DNA from: Sphaerothrix epifaneia
GTDB lineage: Bacteria; Cyanobacteriota; Cyanobacteriia; Phormidesmidales; Phormidesmidaceae
DNA: 64,000 nt
Direction: 5' to 3'
Assembly: GCF_042788235.1 (NCBI RefSeq)
Contig: NZ_JBHZOL010000071.1
Span: 62,001 to 126,000 of the forward strand
Below the pieces are notes generated by a model. It was not told the origin of the DNA, searched no databases, and saw only the letters and a program-made list of their open reading frames with translations. A program made the position numbers and the translations under genes. Positions 16,075-24,642 of the stretch are shown piece after piece; the stretch's first letter is position 1, and each line of letters opens with the position of its first letter.

Positions 16075-17403
16075 GTGGTTAAGCGGCTATGTGCGCCTTG
16101 CTCCCGTTACCTTTTGTTGTCTTTATCGTTATCCATGCCTAGATTAGCGGCAGGTACGAGTATTCTTTTGGCGGCAGGCGGGATTCTGGCTTGGCCCTTC
16201 AGTGCGATCGCCCTGAATTCAAACTGCTCCATGGGGGCTTTTCAGCTCGCTAGTGAGTTTGCATCAGCCCCCCAGCAAGGTCTGTCTGACAGCATTCCAG
16301 CAACCTCTCTCTGGCAAGAACCGCAGTGGCATGACTTAACGACAGACAAAGCCCCTTCAGACCTCGCCAAAACAGCGTGCTTGTCCAGCCATGCTGTATC
16401 GAATTTGGCTGAATCAACACCTAGTACCGTGGCAGCCATACCAGAACCAGGCGCGATCGCCCTGCTGCCAAACACCCCTGCCATCAATACCGTAGAAAGG
16501 CTCAGCGACAGCTCAACAGACCTCGAATTTTCAAATGACTTGGCGCTCCCTGCCCTTACCTCGCCGCTGCCTGCAGGCCCCGTTTCTGAACAATTTTCCA
16601 AACCTGAAACTGAAGAACCCCCCATTGGCGATCCAGAACTCGGTATTTTGCGTCTGCGCGAAGATCCCCTACCCGTTATTCCCAAACCGCCCACTATTCC
16701 TGTCGTCTATTTGCTCGGTCGGGTTGACTATTTAAGTAGTGACAACATTTTTTTGAATGAAGTTAGTCCGATTGGGGATGCCTTTGTGCGACCCAGTGCA
16801 ACTTTGTTAGCCCTACCCCCCATTGGGCCGCACACCTGGTTAGTCGCCTCGGCTGACGTCAGACTGTTACGTTACCGTCAGATAGACATTGCCAGCTACG
16901 ACGAGTTGCAGCTACAGTTTGGCGTTCGCCATCTGCTGTTTCCTCAAACCTACGGACAAATTAACTGGTCTAACCAACAGCTGTATCGAGCCGGATTTTC
17001 CGACCAGTTTTTCAACAGCCATTCTTTAGACTTAGCCATCTGGCGCTACGACCAGTTACTGCCCAAGCTAACCCTGAATAGCTACTATCAGGCACGCTTT
17101 AGCTTTAGTGATCCGGATGAATTTAGCCGAATTACCCAGTTTCTAGGCGCATCTGTGTTTTATCAGGTTGCACCTCGGCTGCAAGCCGGACTGAGCTATC
17201 AGCTCAACCTATCAGATTTTACTCAGCAAGCCCGCTTTGACGCCTATCACCAACTTACGGCTCAAGCCATTTACTACTTTTCAGCTTCAACACGGCTGCG
17301 CTTGTTTGGCGGTTTTAGCTTTGGCGACTCATCAGACAGCGATGTCAATTTTCACGACACTTTGCTGGGTATCACCTTCGACTTTGATTTGCCTTTGTTC
17401 TAA
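16075..17403 (+). CDS. Putative outer-membrane beta-barrel protein
   Basis: Not a named family. The N-terminus (GTG 16075, or ATG 16135 as the alternative) has a signal peptide-like LLLSLSLSMPRLAAGTS to AIA-LNSNC. A low-complexity Ser/Pro/Glu linker extends to about residue 205. The last 230 residues alternate polar and hydrophobic positions in strands such as WLVASADVRLLRYRQID, LQLQFGVRHLLFPQTYGQIN, LTLNSYYQARFSFSD and LRLFGGFSFGDSSDSD. The protein ends in Phe, as many barrel proteins do. GGGAG upstream supports the GTG. It is divergent from the FecR-domain gene, suggesting a shared surface function. The barrel call is inference from strand pattern. Confidence 0.75.
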   Translation: MVKRLCAPCSRYLLLSLSLSMPRLAAGTSILLAAGGILAWPFSAIALNSNCSMGAFQLASEFASAPQQGLSDSIPATSLWQEPQWHDLTTDKAPSDLAKTACLSSHAVSNLAESTPSTVAAIPEPGAIALLPNTPAINTVERLSDSSTDLEFSNDLALPALTSPLPAGPVSEQFSKPETEEPPIGDPELGILRLREDPLPVIPKPPTIPVVYLLGRVDYLSSDNIFLNEVSPIGDAFVRPSATLLALPPIGPHTWLVASADVRLLRYRQIDIASYDELQLQFGVRHLLFPQTYGQINWSNQQLYRAGFSDQFFNSHSLDLAIWRYDQLLPKLTLNSYYQARFSFSDPDEFSRITQFLGASVFYQVAPRLQAGLSYQLNLSDFTQQARFDAYHQLTAQAIYYFSASTRLRLFGGFSFGDSSDSDVNFHDTLLGITFDFDLPLF

Positions 17404-17410
17404 ATCTCGG

Positions 17411-17500
17411 CAGCTATAGCTGTAGCCACAAGCGTTGAGGCACTCAAATGACTAAAAGCCACTGACAGAAGCGCTTTCTGGCCGCTACCTTTAGCCATAA
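17411..17500 (+). repeat. Dispersed repeat R1, copy B
   Basis: Forward copy: CTATAGCTGTAGCCACAAGC, TTGAGGCACTCAAATGACT, AAAAGCCACTGACAGAAGC, GCTTTCTGGCC, ending CTTTAGCCATA. It fills the gap just after the beta-barrel gene stop. Confidence 0.75.
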
Positions 17501-17528
17501 AAGCGGTCGATCAACCCCAGGTAAAAAC

Positions 17529-17566
17529 TAGCCGGATAGACACGCCAAATAGTGTCTATCCGGCTA
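17529..17566 (-). terminator. Intrinsic terminator of hemL
   Basis: A perfect 15 bp stem (plus-strand arms TAGCCGGATAGACAC at 17529-17543 and its complement at 17552-17566) with an eight-base loop. On the minus strand it is followed by GTTTTTAC, a short T run, 16 bases after the hemL stop. One of the clearest terminators in the window. Confidence 0.85.
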
Positions 17567-17581
17567 TGGGCGCAATGGATA

Positions 17582-18889
17582 CTAGAGGTCGGCAAAGACC
17601 TCACGGGCAGCCGCAATCGTCTTAGCGATATCTTCTTCACTGTGAGCCAGAGATGTAAAGCCTGCCTCAAATTGAGAAGGGGCTAAATAAATGCCTCGCT
17701 CTAACATGCCACGGTGGAAGCGGCCAAATTTCTGCAGGTCGGCCTGTTTAGCGTCTTCGTAATTGTGCACCGGGCCAGCGGTAAAAAACATACCGAACAT
17801 GGCACTTAAACTTCCTCCACAAACTTCATGACCCGCTTCTTGAGCCGCTTTGAGTAACCCTTCGCTCAGCTGACGGGTGCGCTGGTCTAGCTGTTCATAG
17901 GTGCCTGGTCGCTGCAGCAGTTCAAGCGTTTTAATCCCGGCAGTCATCGCTAGCGGGTTGCCCGATAGCGTTCCAGCCTGATACATCGGGCCAGCAGGGG
18001 CAACCATCTCCATAATGTCGCGTCGCCCGCCGTAGGCACCTACTGGCAGCCCACCGCCAATGATTTTGCCCAGGGTTGTGAGGTCGGGGGTAACGTTAAA
18101 TTTTTCTTGGGCACCGCCGTAAGCAATTCGAAAGCCCGTCATCACTTCGTCAAAAATGAGCAAAGCGCCGTCTTCACGCGTAATTTCTCGTAGTCCTTCT
18201 AAAAAGCCAGCGTCAGGAACAATAAACCCAGAGTTACCAACTACGGGTTCTAAAATAACCCCTGCAATTTCGCCTTTGTTGTCAGCGAATAGCTTTTTGA
18301 CGGCCTCTAGGTCGTTATAAGGAGCCGTTAAGGTACTACTGGTAGCAGCTTTGGGAACGCCGGGTGAATCAGGCAGTCCTAAAGTGGCTACGCCAGAACC
18401 TGCCTTGACTAGAAACATGTCGGCATGGCCGTGGTAGCAGCCTTCAAACTTCAGGACTTTGTCACGCCCTGTAAAGGCTCGCATAAGACGCAAAACAGCC
18501 ATGCAAGCTTCAGTGCCAGAGTTGACGAATCGTACCATTTCGATGCTGGGCACCGCATCGATTACCATTTCTGCTAGCACATTTTCCAAATAGCAGGGGG
18601 CACCAAAGCTAGTTCCCTTTTGAAGGGCAGCCGCTAGCGCTTGCAAAACTTCGGGGTGAGCGTGTCCGCAAATAGCAGGCCCCCAAGTACCTACGTAATC
18701 GATGTACTGATTACCATCCACATCCCAGATGTAGGCACCTTGCACCCGATCAAAGACGATGGGTTGTCCACCTACTGACTTGAAGGCTCTAACCGGGGAG
18801 TTAACGCCTCCAGGCATTAAATTCTGAGCAGCCGCAAAAATTTCTTCTGATTTTGTCGTTCTCAAAGGCGTTGTGCTAACCAAGGTCAT
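17582..18889 (-). CDS. hemL: Glutamate-1-semialdehyde 2,1-aminomutase
   Basis: Converts glutamate-1-semialdehyde to 5-aminolevulinate using PLP, the last step of the C5 route feeding heme, chlorophyll and bilins. The 435 residues cover the full enzyme: LMPGGVNSPVRAF at about 24-36, VNSGTEACMAVLRLMRA, YHGHADMFL, FDEVMTGFR and the PLP-lysine segment TLGKIIGGGLPVGAYGG. ATG 18889 gives the normal N-terminus; no upstream candidate is needed. It is monocistronic, with a strong terminator at 17529-17566 and a 12 bp palindrome upstream. Other class III aminotransferases share the fold, but the motifs are those of GSAM. Confidence 0.97.
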   Translation of the reverse strand: MTLVSTTPLRTTKSEEIFAAAQNLMPGGVNSPVRAFKSVGGQPIVFDRVQGAYIWDVDGNQYIDYVGTWGPAICGHAHPEVLQALAAALQKGTSFGAPCYLENVLAEMVIDAVPSIEMVRFVNSGTEACMAVLRLMRAFTGRDKVLKFEGCYHGHADMFLVKAGSGVATLGLPDSPGVPKAATSSTLTAPYNDLEAVKKLFADNKGEIAGVILEPVVGNSGFIVPDAGFLEGLREITREDGALLIFDEVMTGFRIAYGGAQEKFNVTPDLTTLGKIIGGGLPVGAYGGRRDIMEMVAPAGPMYQAGTLSGNPLAMTAGIKTLELLQRPGTYEQLDQRTRQLSEGLLKAAQEAGHEVCGGSLSAMFGMFFTAGPVHNYEDAKQADLQKFGRFHRGMLERGIYLAPSQFEAGFTSLAHSEEDIAKTIAAAREVFADL

Positions 18890-19205
18890 CTCCTCAATAA
18901 ATACTCTGCTTTCCGAGAGGCTAAGAATCGGCGGTACTGACTGAAAGCGGATCTAGATCCTAACGAGAGCGTTGGCAATCAATATAGTATCGAGTGTTGG
19001 AGACTAGATTCGAAGATGTTAAGGAATGTAGAGAGAAAGCGCTCAAATGTCGGGTTGCTGAGCTGTCGGTGTCTGTTGCCGTATCTTAAGCTTTACGTGC
19101 AAACGCGGCGATCGCTGACGCTTCTACTAAGATCGCCTCTAGAATAGTCAAAGATCATCCCAGTGCTGCCAGCCTTAGCAGAGCGATGGAGCTTATCTCG
19201 ACTTG
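18890..19205. promoter_or_regulatory. hemL / J-protein divergent upstream region
   Basis: No gene visible. It contains the perfect 12 bp palindrome GGATCTAGATCC at 18949-18960, about 60 bases upstream of the hemL ATG, a possible operator. The remainder is unstructured to the eye and must hold promoters for both divergent genes. Confidence 0.4.
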
Positions 19206-20288
19206 ATGCACGAATTAGAGCGATCCTACCAAGTGCTGGACCTAGAACCTGGAGCCTCCATTGAGGCGGTGAATCAGGCTTATAAAGACTTAGTCTTTAT
19301 CTGGCACCCTGATCGTATTCCTCAGGAGAACCAGCGCTTACAAGAAAAAGCTCAGGAAAAGCTCAAACAGCTTAATGAAGCTAGAGATTATTTGCGGCAA
19401 TATCATCGCGACAATCGCCAAAAACACAAACAGCCTGCTTCCGCTGCGGCTACTCAGGCAACCCGAACGGCTGAGCCACGGTATCCGTCTGGGTATCGCT
19501 CTGCCTACGGCTATTCACCCAACTACAGCCAGTCGCGATATGGGTATCGCTCCCCCTATACGTCACCTTATGGGGCTTATCAATCTGGTTATCAAAGCTA
19601 TTACCAGCGTTATCAAGAAGCGCAATCTTCTCGTCAGTCGTACCAAAACCAGCGTTCTAACTCGCAAGCTGAACAGTCTGCGGGTACAGAGTCAACCAAC
19701 CAAGAGAGTGAATCGTCTCCGACAACAGGCGGTGGTAACGCTCAATCTGCCGCTTCTAATTCTAGTCAAGCTGGCTGGCGACAAAGCGCTAGCGATCGCA
19801 GTCGCTATCAGCCCCAAAGTACCCAGCCCAGTCGTCCCTACAGTTCTCAGGCCAGTAGCCAACCTCAGGCTACTGCTGCTCAACCGTCGCAAGCTTACAA
19901 CGCTTATCGGGCTAGGCAGCAAAACCCTGACCTGAGCGGAGCTAAGCTCAGCGGAGCCGACCTTAAAGAAAAAGACTTTTCTGGTAGAAATCTCAGCCAA
20001 GCAGATTTAAGTGGCGCTGACTTGAGCGATGCCTTCTTACACAAAGTTATTCTCAACCGGGCTAACTTACAGCGAGCCAAGCTCTTTCGCGCCAACCTAT
20101 TACAGGCCGACCTGAGCCACGCCAACCTCCGAGAAGCTGACCTAATTGGGGCTGACCTCAGCGGCGCTGACCTCAGCGGTGCTGACCTCAGTGGCGCTCG
20201 CGTTGGCTTTGGCAACAAGATTATGGTGAAGCTAACAGGCACCATTTTAAAAGGTGCCATCATGCCCGACGGCACCATTCACGATTGA
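19206..20288 (+). CDS. J-domain protein with C-terminal pentapeptide repeats
   Basis: A 360-residue mosaic. Residues about 4-65 are a DnaJ J-domain (YQVLDLEPGASIEAVNQAY, with the essential HPD in FIWHPDR). Residues about 75-240 are a Tyr/Ser/Gln-rich linker with no globular look. From DLSGAKLSGADL onward the chain is a pentapeptide-repeat beta-helix of roughly 18 A(D/N)LXX units. The J-domain should stimulate an Hsp70 (DnaK), while the repeat helix may be a binding surface or scaffold. Start is ATG 19206; the TTG just before it is less likely. It is transcribed alone. The architecture is seen in cyanobacteria but the client is unknown. Confidence 0.9.
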   Translation: MHELERSYQVLDLEPGASIEAVNQAYKDLVFIWHPDRIPQENQRLQEKAQEKLKQLNEARDYLRQYHRDNRQKHKQPASAAATQATRTAEPRYPSGYRSAYGYSPNYSQSRYGYRSPYTSPYGAYQSGYQSYYQRYQEAQSSRQSYQNQRSNSQAEQSAGTESTNQESESSPTTGGGNAQSAASNSSQAGWRQSASDRSRYQPQSTQPSRPYSSQASSQPQATAAQPSQAYNAYRARQQNPDLSGAKLSGADLKEKDFSGRNLSQADLSGADLSDAFLHKVILNRANLQRAKLFRANLLQADLSHANLREADLIGADLSGADLSGADLSGARVGFGNKIMVKLTGTILKGAIMPDGTIHD

Positions 20289-20349
20289 CGTGACGGCCAA
20301 ATGACCAGATACAGCTTGGGCGGGGCTAGCCTAAACGTTTATTTCGCCC

Positions 20350-20580
20350 CTACATGCTGCCGTTTTGCATAACGCTAATTAGATGCTGGCGAATTTCCTG
20401 CACCTGCTCTTGATCAGATTCACGTAATTTTTTGAGTAGTTCAACACAAGGCCGAGAATTAGCCGCTTCGGCATCATGGATAAATTTGTCGTAGGCTTGG
20501 AGGGCTTCTGCTTTGCTTTGCAGCACGGTGAGCCAGTCGTACTCCAGGTTGCTAACGGTTTCGGTAATAGGCGTTGTCAT
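20350..20580 (-). CDS. Small conserved cyanobacterial protein, 76 residues
   Basis: Not recognised. The product is soluble, acidic and helical throughout, e.g. LTVLQSKAEALQAYDKFIHDAEAA and ELLKKLRESDQEQVQEIRQHL, which looks like a helical hairpin. One Cys (RPCVELL). ATG 20580 is preceded by a weak purine stretch. It is 76 bases downstream of the 94-residue gene on the same strand, so the two may be cotranscribed. Codon use and HIP1-style sequence match the neighbourhood. It could be a stress or DNA-associated small protein, but nothing in the sequence says so. Confidence 0.75.
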   Translation of the reverse strand: MTTPITETVSNLEYDWLTVLQSKAEALQAYDKFIHDAEAANSRPCVELLKKLRESDQEQVQEIRQHLISVMQNGSM

Positions 20581-20656
20581 GGTGGTCAGGTTAAATTCAA
20601 CGCCTTTAGCCTGACAGCTCTCTGCTAAGATGGCGTCTTCCCCAGGGAAGATTGCT

Positions 20657-20941
20657 TTAGTCAGGTTCAGAAAGCTGGTTGACTTCTGGGGCTTCCCACT
20701 TCAGCACAGAAGCGTTGACGCCCTGTTCGCGCTTGAGTTTGGCGTCTTTTTCAAACCAGCTAATGATCTGAGCGTTGGTCAACTGTTCAACGGGGGTATC
20801 GAGATCGCGGGCAATGTATTTCAGCAGTTTGGCCGTCGAAAGGGTCAATCGCGCTAAAAACTTTTCGGGAGACGTTAGCAGCGCTTTGTCTACGTCGGCT
20901 GATTCTTCGGGGGTTAAAAACTGCAAGCTTTGATCGAGCAT
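20657..20941 (-). CDS. Conserved cyanobacterial hypothetical protein, 94 residues
   Basis: Not a named family to me. The product begins MLDQSLQFLTPEESADVDKALL and continues as amphipathic helices (SPEKFLARLTLSTAKLLKYIARDL, EQLTNAQIISWFEKDAKLKRE), ending in an acidic tail. No signal peptide, membrane span or metal motif. ATG 20941 gives a compact start. It sits upstream of the 76-residue gene on the same strand and between the J-domain protein and sufR. Cyanobacterial small proteins of this kind are widespread but uncharacterised. Coding confidence comes from codon use and length. Confidence 0.75.
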   Translation of the reverse strand: MLDQSLQFLTPEESADVDKALLTSPEKFLARLTLSTAKLLKYIARDLDTPVEQLTNAQIISWFEKDAKLKREQGVNASVLKWEAPEVNQLSEPD

Positions 20942-21119
20942 GAATGTTTGTATTAAGGTTTGCTAAATTGAGACGGGTTTAGGCCAGCTTTGGAAAACGG
21001 TGGGGGGCTAGCGGCTAGCTGTGGGGGCGATCGCGCACGTTTGCCTTAGCAGCCCCCTTACCTAAAGCAATCTCTTTTTAGATCTTTTTAGAGCCTTTAG
21101 TTACCGTCCGAGAATTAAT

Positions 21120-21770
21120 TTACCTTTCTTGAACTAAATAGCCACAGCGGTGTTCTCCATCCACAATCCAGTGGGTGCGACTCACCGCACAATCGGGTAA
21201 AGCTACCTGAAACATTTCTAACTCGTGACCGCAAACGCTGGGGTAAGACTCCGCAATGTGGGAAATGGCGCAGTTATATTCTGTAATGATGAAGCCCGCA
21301 ACGGGGTATTCATCCGAAGCGTCTACCGCGTGCCACTCAGCCATGTAGCCTTCAGCCTGCCGCAACTTGACCAGTTGATCAACCCGGTCTTGCAAGCTCC
21401 CTGTACCCACCTTTTGCCGATAGTTCAAGGCTTTGCGTTCCCACTGCTTGCGCAGAATCGTTTTGACCTCTTCTTTGCCCACGGTTTCAGCAATCGTATC
21501 TAGCAGAGAAAGGGCAAAGGTATCGTATTGAGTTGGAAAGCGATCGCGCCCTTTGCGGCTCAAGCAGTAAAAGTAGTTAGGCCGTCCCATCCCCTCCTGA
21601 ACTGCGTGATGCTCAATCAGTTCGTCAGCCTCTAAATCTTTGAGGTGGCGTCGAATAGCTTGCGGGCTGACCCCTAGCATCTCAGCTAGCGTTTGCGCCG
21701 TTGCTTCTCCATGCTTCATTAAATACTGGAGGATGTCTTCCTTTGTGGAAGGGGGTTGAACCAAAGTCAT
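21120..21770 (-). CDS. sufR: SufR, iron-sulfur-sensing repressor of suf
   Basis: DNA-binding repressor of the suf genes. An N-terminal winged helix (KEDILQYLMKHGEATAQTLAEMLGVSPQAIRRHLKDLE) is followed by a C-terminal domain ending with cysteines in EYNCAISHIAESYPSVCGHE, LPDCAVSRTHW and EHRCGYL, the ligands expected to hold a 4Fe-4S cluster. The longest frame begins with TTG 21794; I prefer ATG 21770, which gives MTLVQPPSTKED and 216 residues. It is divergent from ftrC-sufBCDS across 154 bases containing two CAAC-N6-GTTG sites, so it should control both directions. Known family: SufR of Synechocystis. Confidence 0.95.
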   Translation of the reverse strand: MTLVQPPSTKEDILQYLMKHGEATAQTLAEMLGVSPQAIRRHLKDLEADELIEHHAVQEGMGRPNYFYCLSRKGRDRFPTQYDTFALSLLDTIAETVGKEEVKTILRKQWERKALNYRQKVGTGSLQDRVDQLVKLRQAEGYMAEWHAVDASDEYPVAGFIITEYNCAISHIAESYPSVCGHELEMFQVALPDCAVSRTHWIVDGEHRCGYLVQER

Positions 21771-21823
21771 CGCTTTTGAAGTCAACGCTGGCAATATGTC
21801 GGCGGGCAGAATCTAGACTTTGA

Positions 21824-21837
21824 CAACGCTCATGTTG
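21824..21837. promoter_or_regulatory. SufR operator site 1 (CAAC-N6-GTTG)
   Basis: CAAC GCTCAT GTTG at 21824-21837 exactly matches the inverted repeat reported for SufR binding in Synechocystis. It lies 54 bases upstream of the sufR ATG, in the sufR-ftrC spacer. Confidence 0.8.
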
Positions 21838-21863
21838 CTAAAGTAGTCTAAGATGAAATTAGG

Positions 21864-21877
21864 CAACTTCTATGTTG
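21864..21877. promoter_or_regulatory. SufR operator site 2 (CAAC-N6-GTTG)
   Basis: CAAC TTCTAT GTTG at 21864-21877 is a second perfect site, 40 bases (about four helical turns) from the first, on the ftrC side. It lies inside the longest possible ftrC frame, supporting the downstream ftrC start. Confidence 0.8.
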
Positions 21878-21924
21878 TTTTAATTATAGAATTATCTGGT
21901 TGTCACGCCACCTCACATAGACTA

Positions 21925-22284
21925 ATGGATTCACAGAAAACGACTCAAGCTTCCGAAAAGAACCTAGAGTTGATGCGCAATTTTTCCCAAAGCTACGCCA
22001 AGCGCACGGGGACTTACTTTTGTGCTGATCCAGGGGTTACTGCGGTTGTCATTGAGGGTTTGGCCAAACACAAAGATGACCTAGGGGCACCGTTATGCCC
22101 GTGTCGGCACTACGAAGACAAAGAAGCAGAAGTTAAAGCTACTTTTTGGAATTGCCCCTGTGTGCCGATGCAAGAGCGCAAAGAATGCCACTGCATGTTG
22201 TTTCTAACGCCCGATAACCCCTTTGCGGGCGATCGCCAGGAAATCACCTTTGAGCAAATTCGCTCAGAAACCAGTAAGTACTAG
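21925..22284 (+). CDS. ftrC: Ferredoxin-thioredoxin reductase, catalytic subunit
   Basis: Catalytic (beta) chain that passes electrons from ferredoxin to thioredoxin through a 4Fe-4S cluster and a redox disulfide. In the 119-residue form from ATG 21925 the seven family cysteines are all present: Cys33 (TYFCADPG), CPC at 58-60, CPC at 77-79 and CHC at 88-90. The longer frame from ATG 21853 would cover a SufR operator and adds residues with no family match. It ends 51 bases before sufB on the same strand, so it is probably the first gene of the suf operon. Being an Fe-S protein, it may be coregulated with cluster supply. Confidence 0.94.
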   Translation: MDSQKTTQASEKNLELMRNFSQSYAKRTGTYFCADPGVTAVVIEGLAKHKDDLGAPLCPCRHYEDKEAEVKATFWNCPCVPMQERKECHCMLFLTPDNPFAGDRQEITFEQIRSETSKY

Positions 22285-22335
22285 CCCGTGTCTTGCCTTT
22301 TACCTTGACCTTAGTTTGAGAGAGCTGCTGTAATC

Positions 22336-23781
22336 ATGACTTCCTCTACTACCGTTCAGTCCTTCGTTAGTCAGCCCTATAAATACGGTTTTGTGACCGA
22401 TATCGAGTCTGAGTCATTGGGGCGCGGACTGAGTGAAGACGTGATTCGGGCGATTTCGGCTAAGAAGAACGAGCCAGCGTTCATGCTGGAGTTTCGGCTT
22501 AAGGCTTATCGCCGCTGGTTAACCATGGCAGAGCCAACCTGGCCGAATGTGACTTATCCTCCGATCGATTATCAAAACATCGTCTATTACTCAGCCCCCA
22601 AGCAGCAAAAGAAAAAGTTAGACAGCCTCGACGAGGTCGATCCAACCCTTCTAGAGACGTTTGAAAAACTGGGAATTCCCCTCTCAGAGCAAAAGCGACT
22701 GGCCAATGTGGCCGTAGACGCCATTTTTGACAGCGTATCGGTAGCAACTACCTTCAAAGAAAAGCTGGCGGAAGAAGGAGTTATTTTTTGCTCTATTTCT
22801 GAGGCTTTACAAGCTCACCCTGACTTAGTCCAGAAATACCTGGGAAGCGTTGTTCCGGTCGGAGACAACTATTTCGCCGCTCTCAATTCGGCGGTGTTTA
22901 GCGATGGTTCTTTTGTTTATATTCCTAAAGACACCCAATGTCCGATGGATTTATCGACCTACTTCCGCATCAACAACGGTGAGTCAGGGCAGTTTGAGCG
23001 CACGTTGATTGTGGCCGAAGCGGGCAGCTCAGTTACCTACTTAGAAGGCTGCACGGCTCCCATGTACGACAGCAACCAGCTTCATGCCGCTGTGGTCGAA
23101 CTGGTCGCGCTAGACAATGCTGAAATTAAGTATTCAACCGTGCAGAACTGGTTTGCTGGCGACGAAAGCGGCAAAGGCGGTATTTACAACTTTGTGACCA
23201 AGCGCGGCCTCTGCAAAGGCAAAAATTCTAAGATTTCTTGGACGCAAGTAGAAACGGGTTCAGCGATTACCTGGAAGTATCCTAGCTGTGTCTTGGCGGG
23301 AGATAACTCGGTGGGTGAATTTTACTCGGTGGCGCTGACTAACAATCGGCAACAGGCCGATACGGGTACCAAAATGGTGCACATCGGCAAAAACACCCGC
23401 AGCACCATTATTTCTAAAGGTATCTCGGCAGGCCAATCCAAAAACAGCTATCGCGGTTTGGTGAAGATGGGGCCTAAAGCCGAAAATGCCCGCAATTATT
23501 CGCAGTGCGATTCAATGCTTTTAGGCGATCGCTCTAACGCCAACACATTTCCTTACATTCAGGTACAAAATCAGTCGGCTCGGGTCGAACACGAAGCTTC
23601 TACTTCCAAAATTGGCGAAGACCAGCTCTTTTACTTTGCCCAGCGGGGTATTTCTCCTGAAGATGCCGTATCGATGATTATTAGCGGCTTTTGCCGGGAT
23701 GTGTTCAACAAGCTACCGATGGAGTTTGCTGCAGAAGCTGATAAGCTCATGAGCCTGAAGCTGGAAAATACGGTGGGCTAA
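22336..23781 (+). CDS. sufB: SufB, Fe-S cluster scaffold
   Basis: Scaffold subunit of the SufBCD complex that assembles 4Fe-4S clusters in the cytosol. The 481-residue length fits cyanobacterial SufB. Recognisable stretches are YKYGFVTDIESESLGRGLSEDVIRAISAKK near the start, FVYIPKDTQCPMDLSTYFRIN, EGCTAPMYDSNQLHAAVVE and the C-terminal SQCDSMLLGDRSNANTFPYI and EHEASTSKIGEDQLFYF, which carry the conserved cysteines, His and Glu. It follows ftrC by 51 bases and precedes sufC by 42. Expression should be controlled by SufR through the sites at 21824-21877. Confidence 0.98.
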   Translation: MTSSTTVQSFVSQPYKYGFVTDIESESLGRGLSEDVIRAISAKKNEPAFMLEFRLKAYRRWLTMAEPTWPNVTYPPIDYQNIVYYSAPKQQKKKLDSLDEVDPTLLETFEKLGIPLSEQKRLANVAVDAIFDSVSVATTFKEKLAEEGVIFCSISEALQAHPDLVQKYLGSVVPVGDNYFAALNSAVFSDGSFVYIPKDTQCPMDLSTYFRINNGESGQFERTLIVAEAGSSVTYLEGCTAPMYDSNQLHAAVVELVALDNAEIKYSTVQNWFAGDESGKGGIYNFVTKRGLCKGKNSKISWTQVETGSAITWKYPSCVLAGDNSVGEFYSVALTNNRQQADTGTKMVHIGKNTRSTIISKGISAGQSKNSYRGLVKMGPKAENARNYSQCDSMLLGDRSNANTFPYIQVQNQSARVEHEASTSKIGEDQLFYFAQRGISPEDAVSMIISGFCRDVFNKLPMEFAAEADKLMSLKLENTVG

Positions 23782-23823
23782 CGGCTAGGTGAGCCAAACT
23801 CATCGGCTGACAAGTTTGATTGA

Positions 23824-24642
23824 ATGGGCAACGCTTGTCTTACGGAGATTGGAGTGGTGATTCAGGAAAACAGCGACGTTATTCTTTCAGTTCACGACCT
23901 GCATGCAACGGTTGACGGCAATGAAATCCTCAAGGGGCTTAACTTTGCAGTCAAAGCGGGCGAAATTCACGCCATTATGGGTCTCAACGGTTCTGGCAAA
24001 AGCACCTTTTCCAAGGTGTTAGCAGGTCATCCAGACTATGAAGTTACCAGTGGCGAAATTCACTTTCAGGGACAAGATTTGCTGGCGCTAGAACCCCATG
24101 AGCGGGCAACTAACGGCTTATTTTTAGCGTTTCAGTATCCCCTCGAAATTCCAGGGGTTAGCAACCGTGACTTTTTGCGGGTGGCTTACAATTCTCACCT
24201 GAAAGCAAAAGGACAAGCAGAAATTGACGTTTTTGACTTTGACGACTTGATAGAAGAAAAGCTGGATGTTGTCAAAATGGATGCCAGCTTTCTCGATCGC
24301 AGCGTCAATGAAGGCTTTTCGGGCGGCGAGAAAAAGCGCAACGAAATTTTGCAAATGGCGCTGCTCGAACCTCGGCTTTCGATTTTGGATGAAACGGACT
24401 CAGGCTTAGACATTGATGCCCTCAAAACAGTAGCTAGTGGCGTCAATCAGCTAGCAACTCCAGACAACGCCATTGTTTTGATTACGCATTATCAACGGCT
24501 GCTCAACTACATCGTGCCGGATTATGTCCATGTTATGGCTGACGGCCAAATTATTCGCACTGGTGGTAAAGACTTAGCCGCAGCGTTAGAAGCCCAAGGC
24601 TATGAGTGGCTATTAGCAGAGGCAACTGAGGTGGCTGTGTAA
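23824..24642 (+). CDS. sufC: SufC, ATPase of the SufBCD complex
   Basis: ABC-type ATPase that energises Fe-S scaffold rearrangement without transporting anything. Walker A GLNGSGKSTFSKVL, the SufC-specific signature FSGGEKKRNEILQMALLEPRLSILDETDSGLDIDAL (signature, Walker B and D-loop) and the switch histidine in ITHYQRLL are all present. I keep ATG 23824 (272 residues), but GTG 23857, preceded by GGAG, would give the more typical length near 261. Its stop TAA overlaps the sufD ATG by one base. Second suf gene in the operon after sufB. Confidence 0.97.
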   Translation: MGNACLTEIGVVIQENSDVILSVHDLHATVDGNEILKGLNFAVKAGEIHAIMGLNGSGKSTFSKVLAGHPDYEVTSGEIHFQGQDLLALEPHERATNGLFLAFQYPLEIPGVSNRDFLRVAYNSHLKAKGQAEIDVFDFDDLIEEKLDVVKMDASFLDRSVNEGFSGGEKKRNEILQMALLEPRLSILDETDSGLDIDALKTVASGVNQLATPDNAIVLITHYQRLLNYIVPDYVHVMADGQIIRTGGKDLAAALEAQGYEWLLAEATEVAV

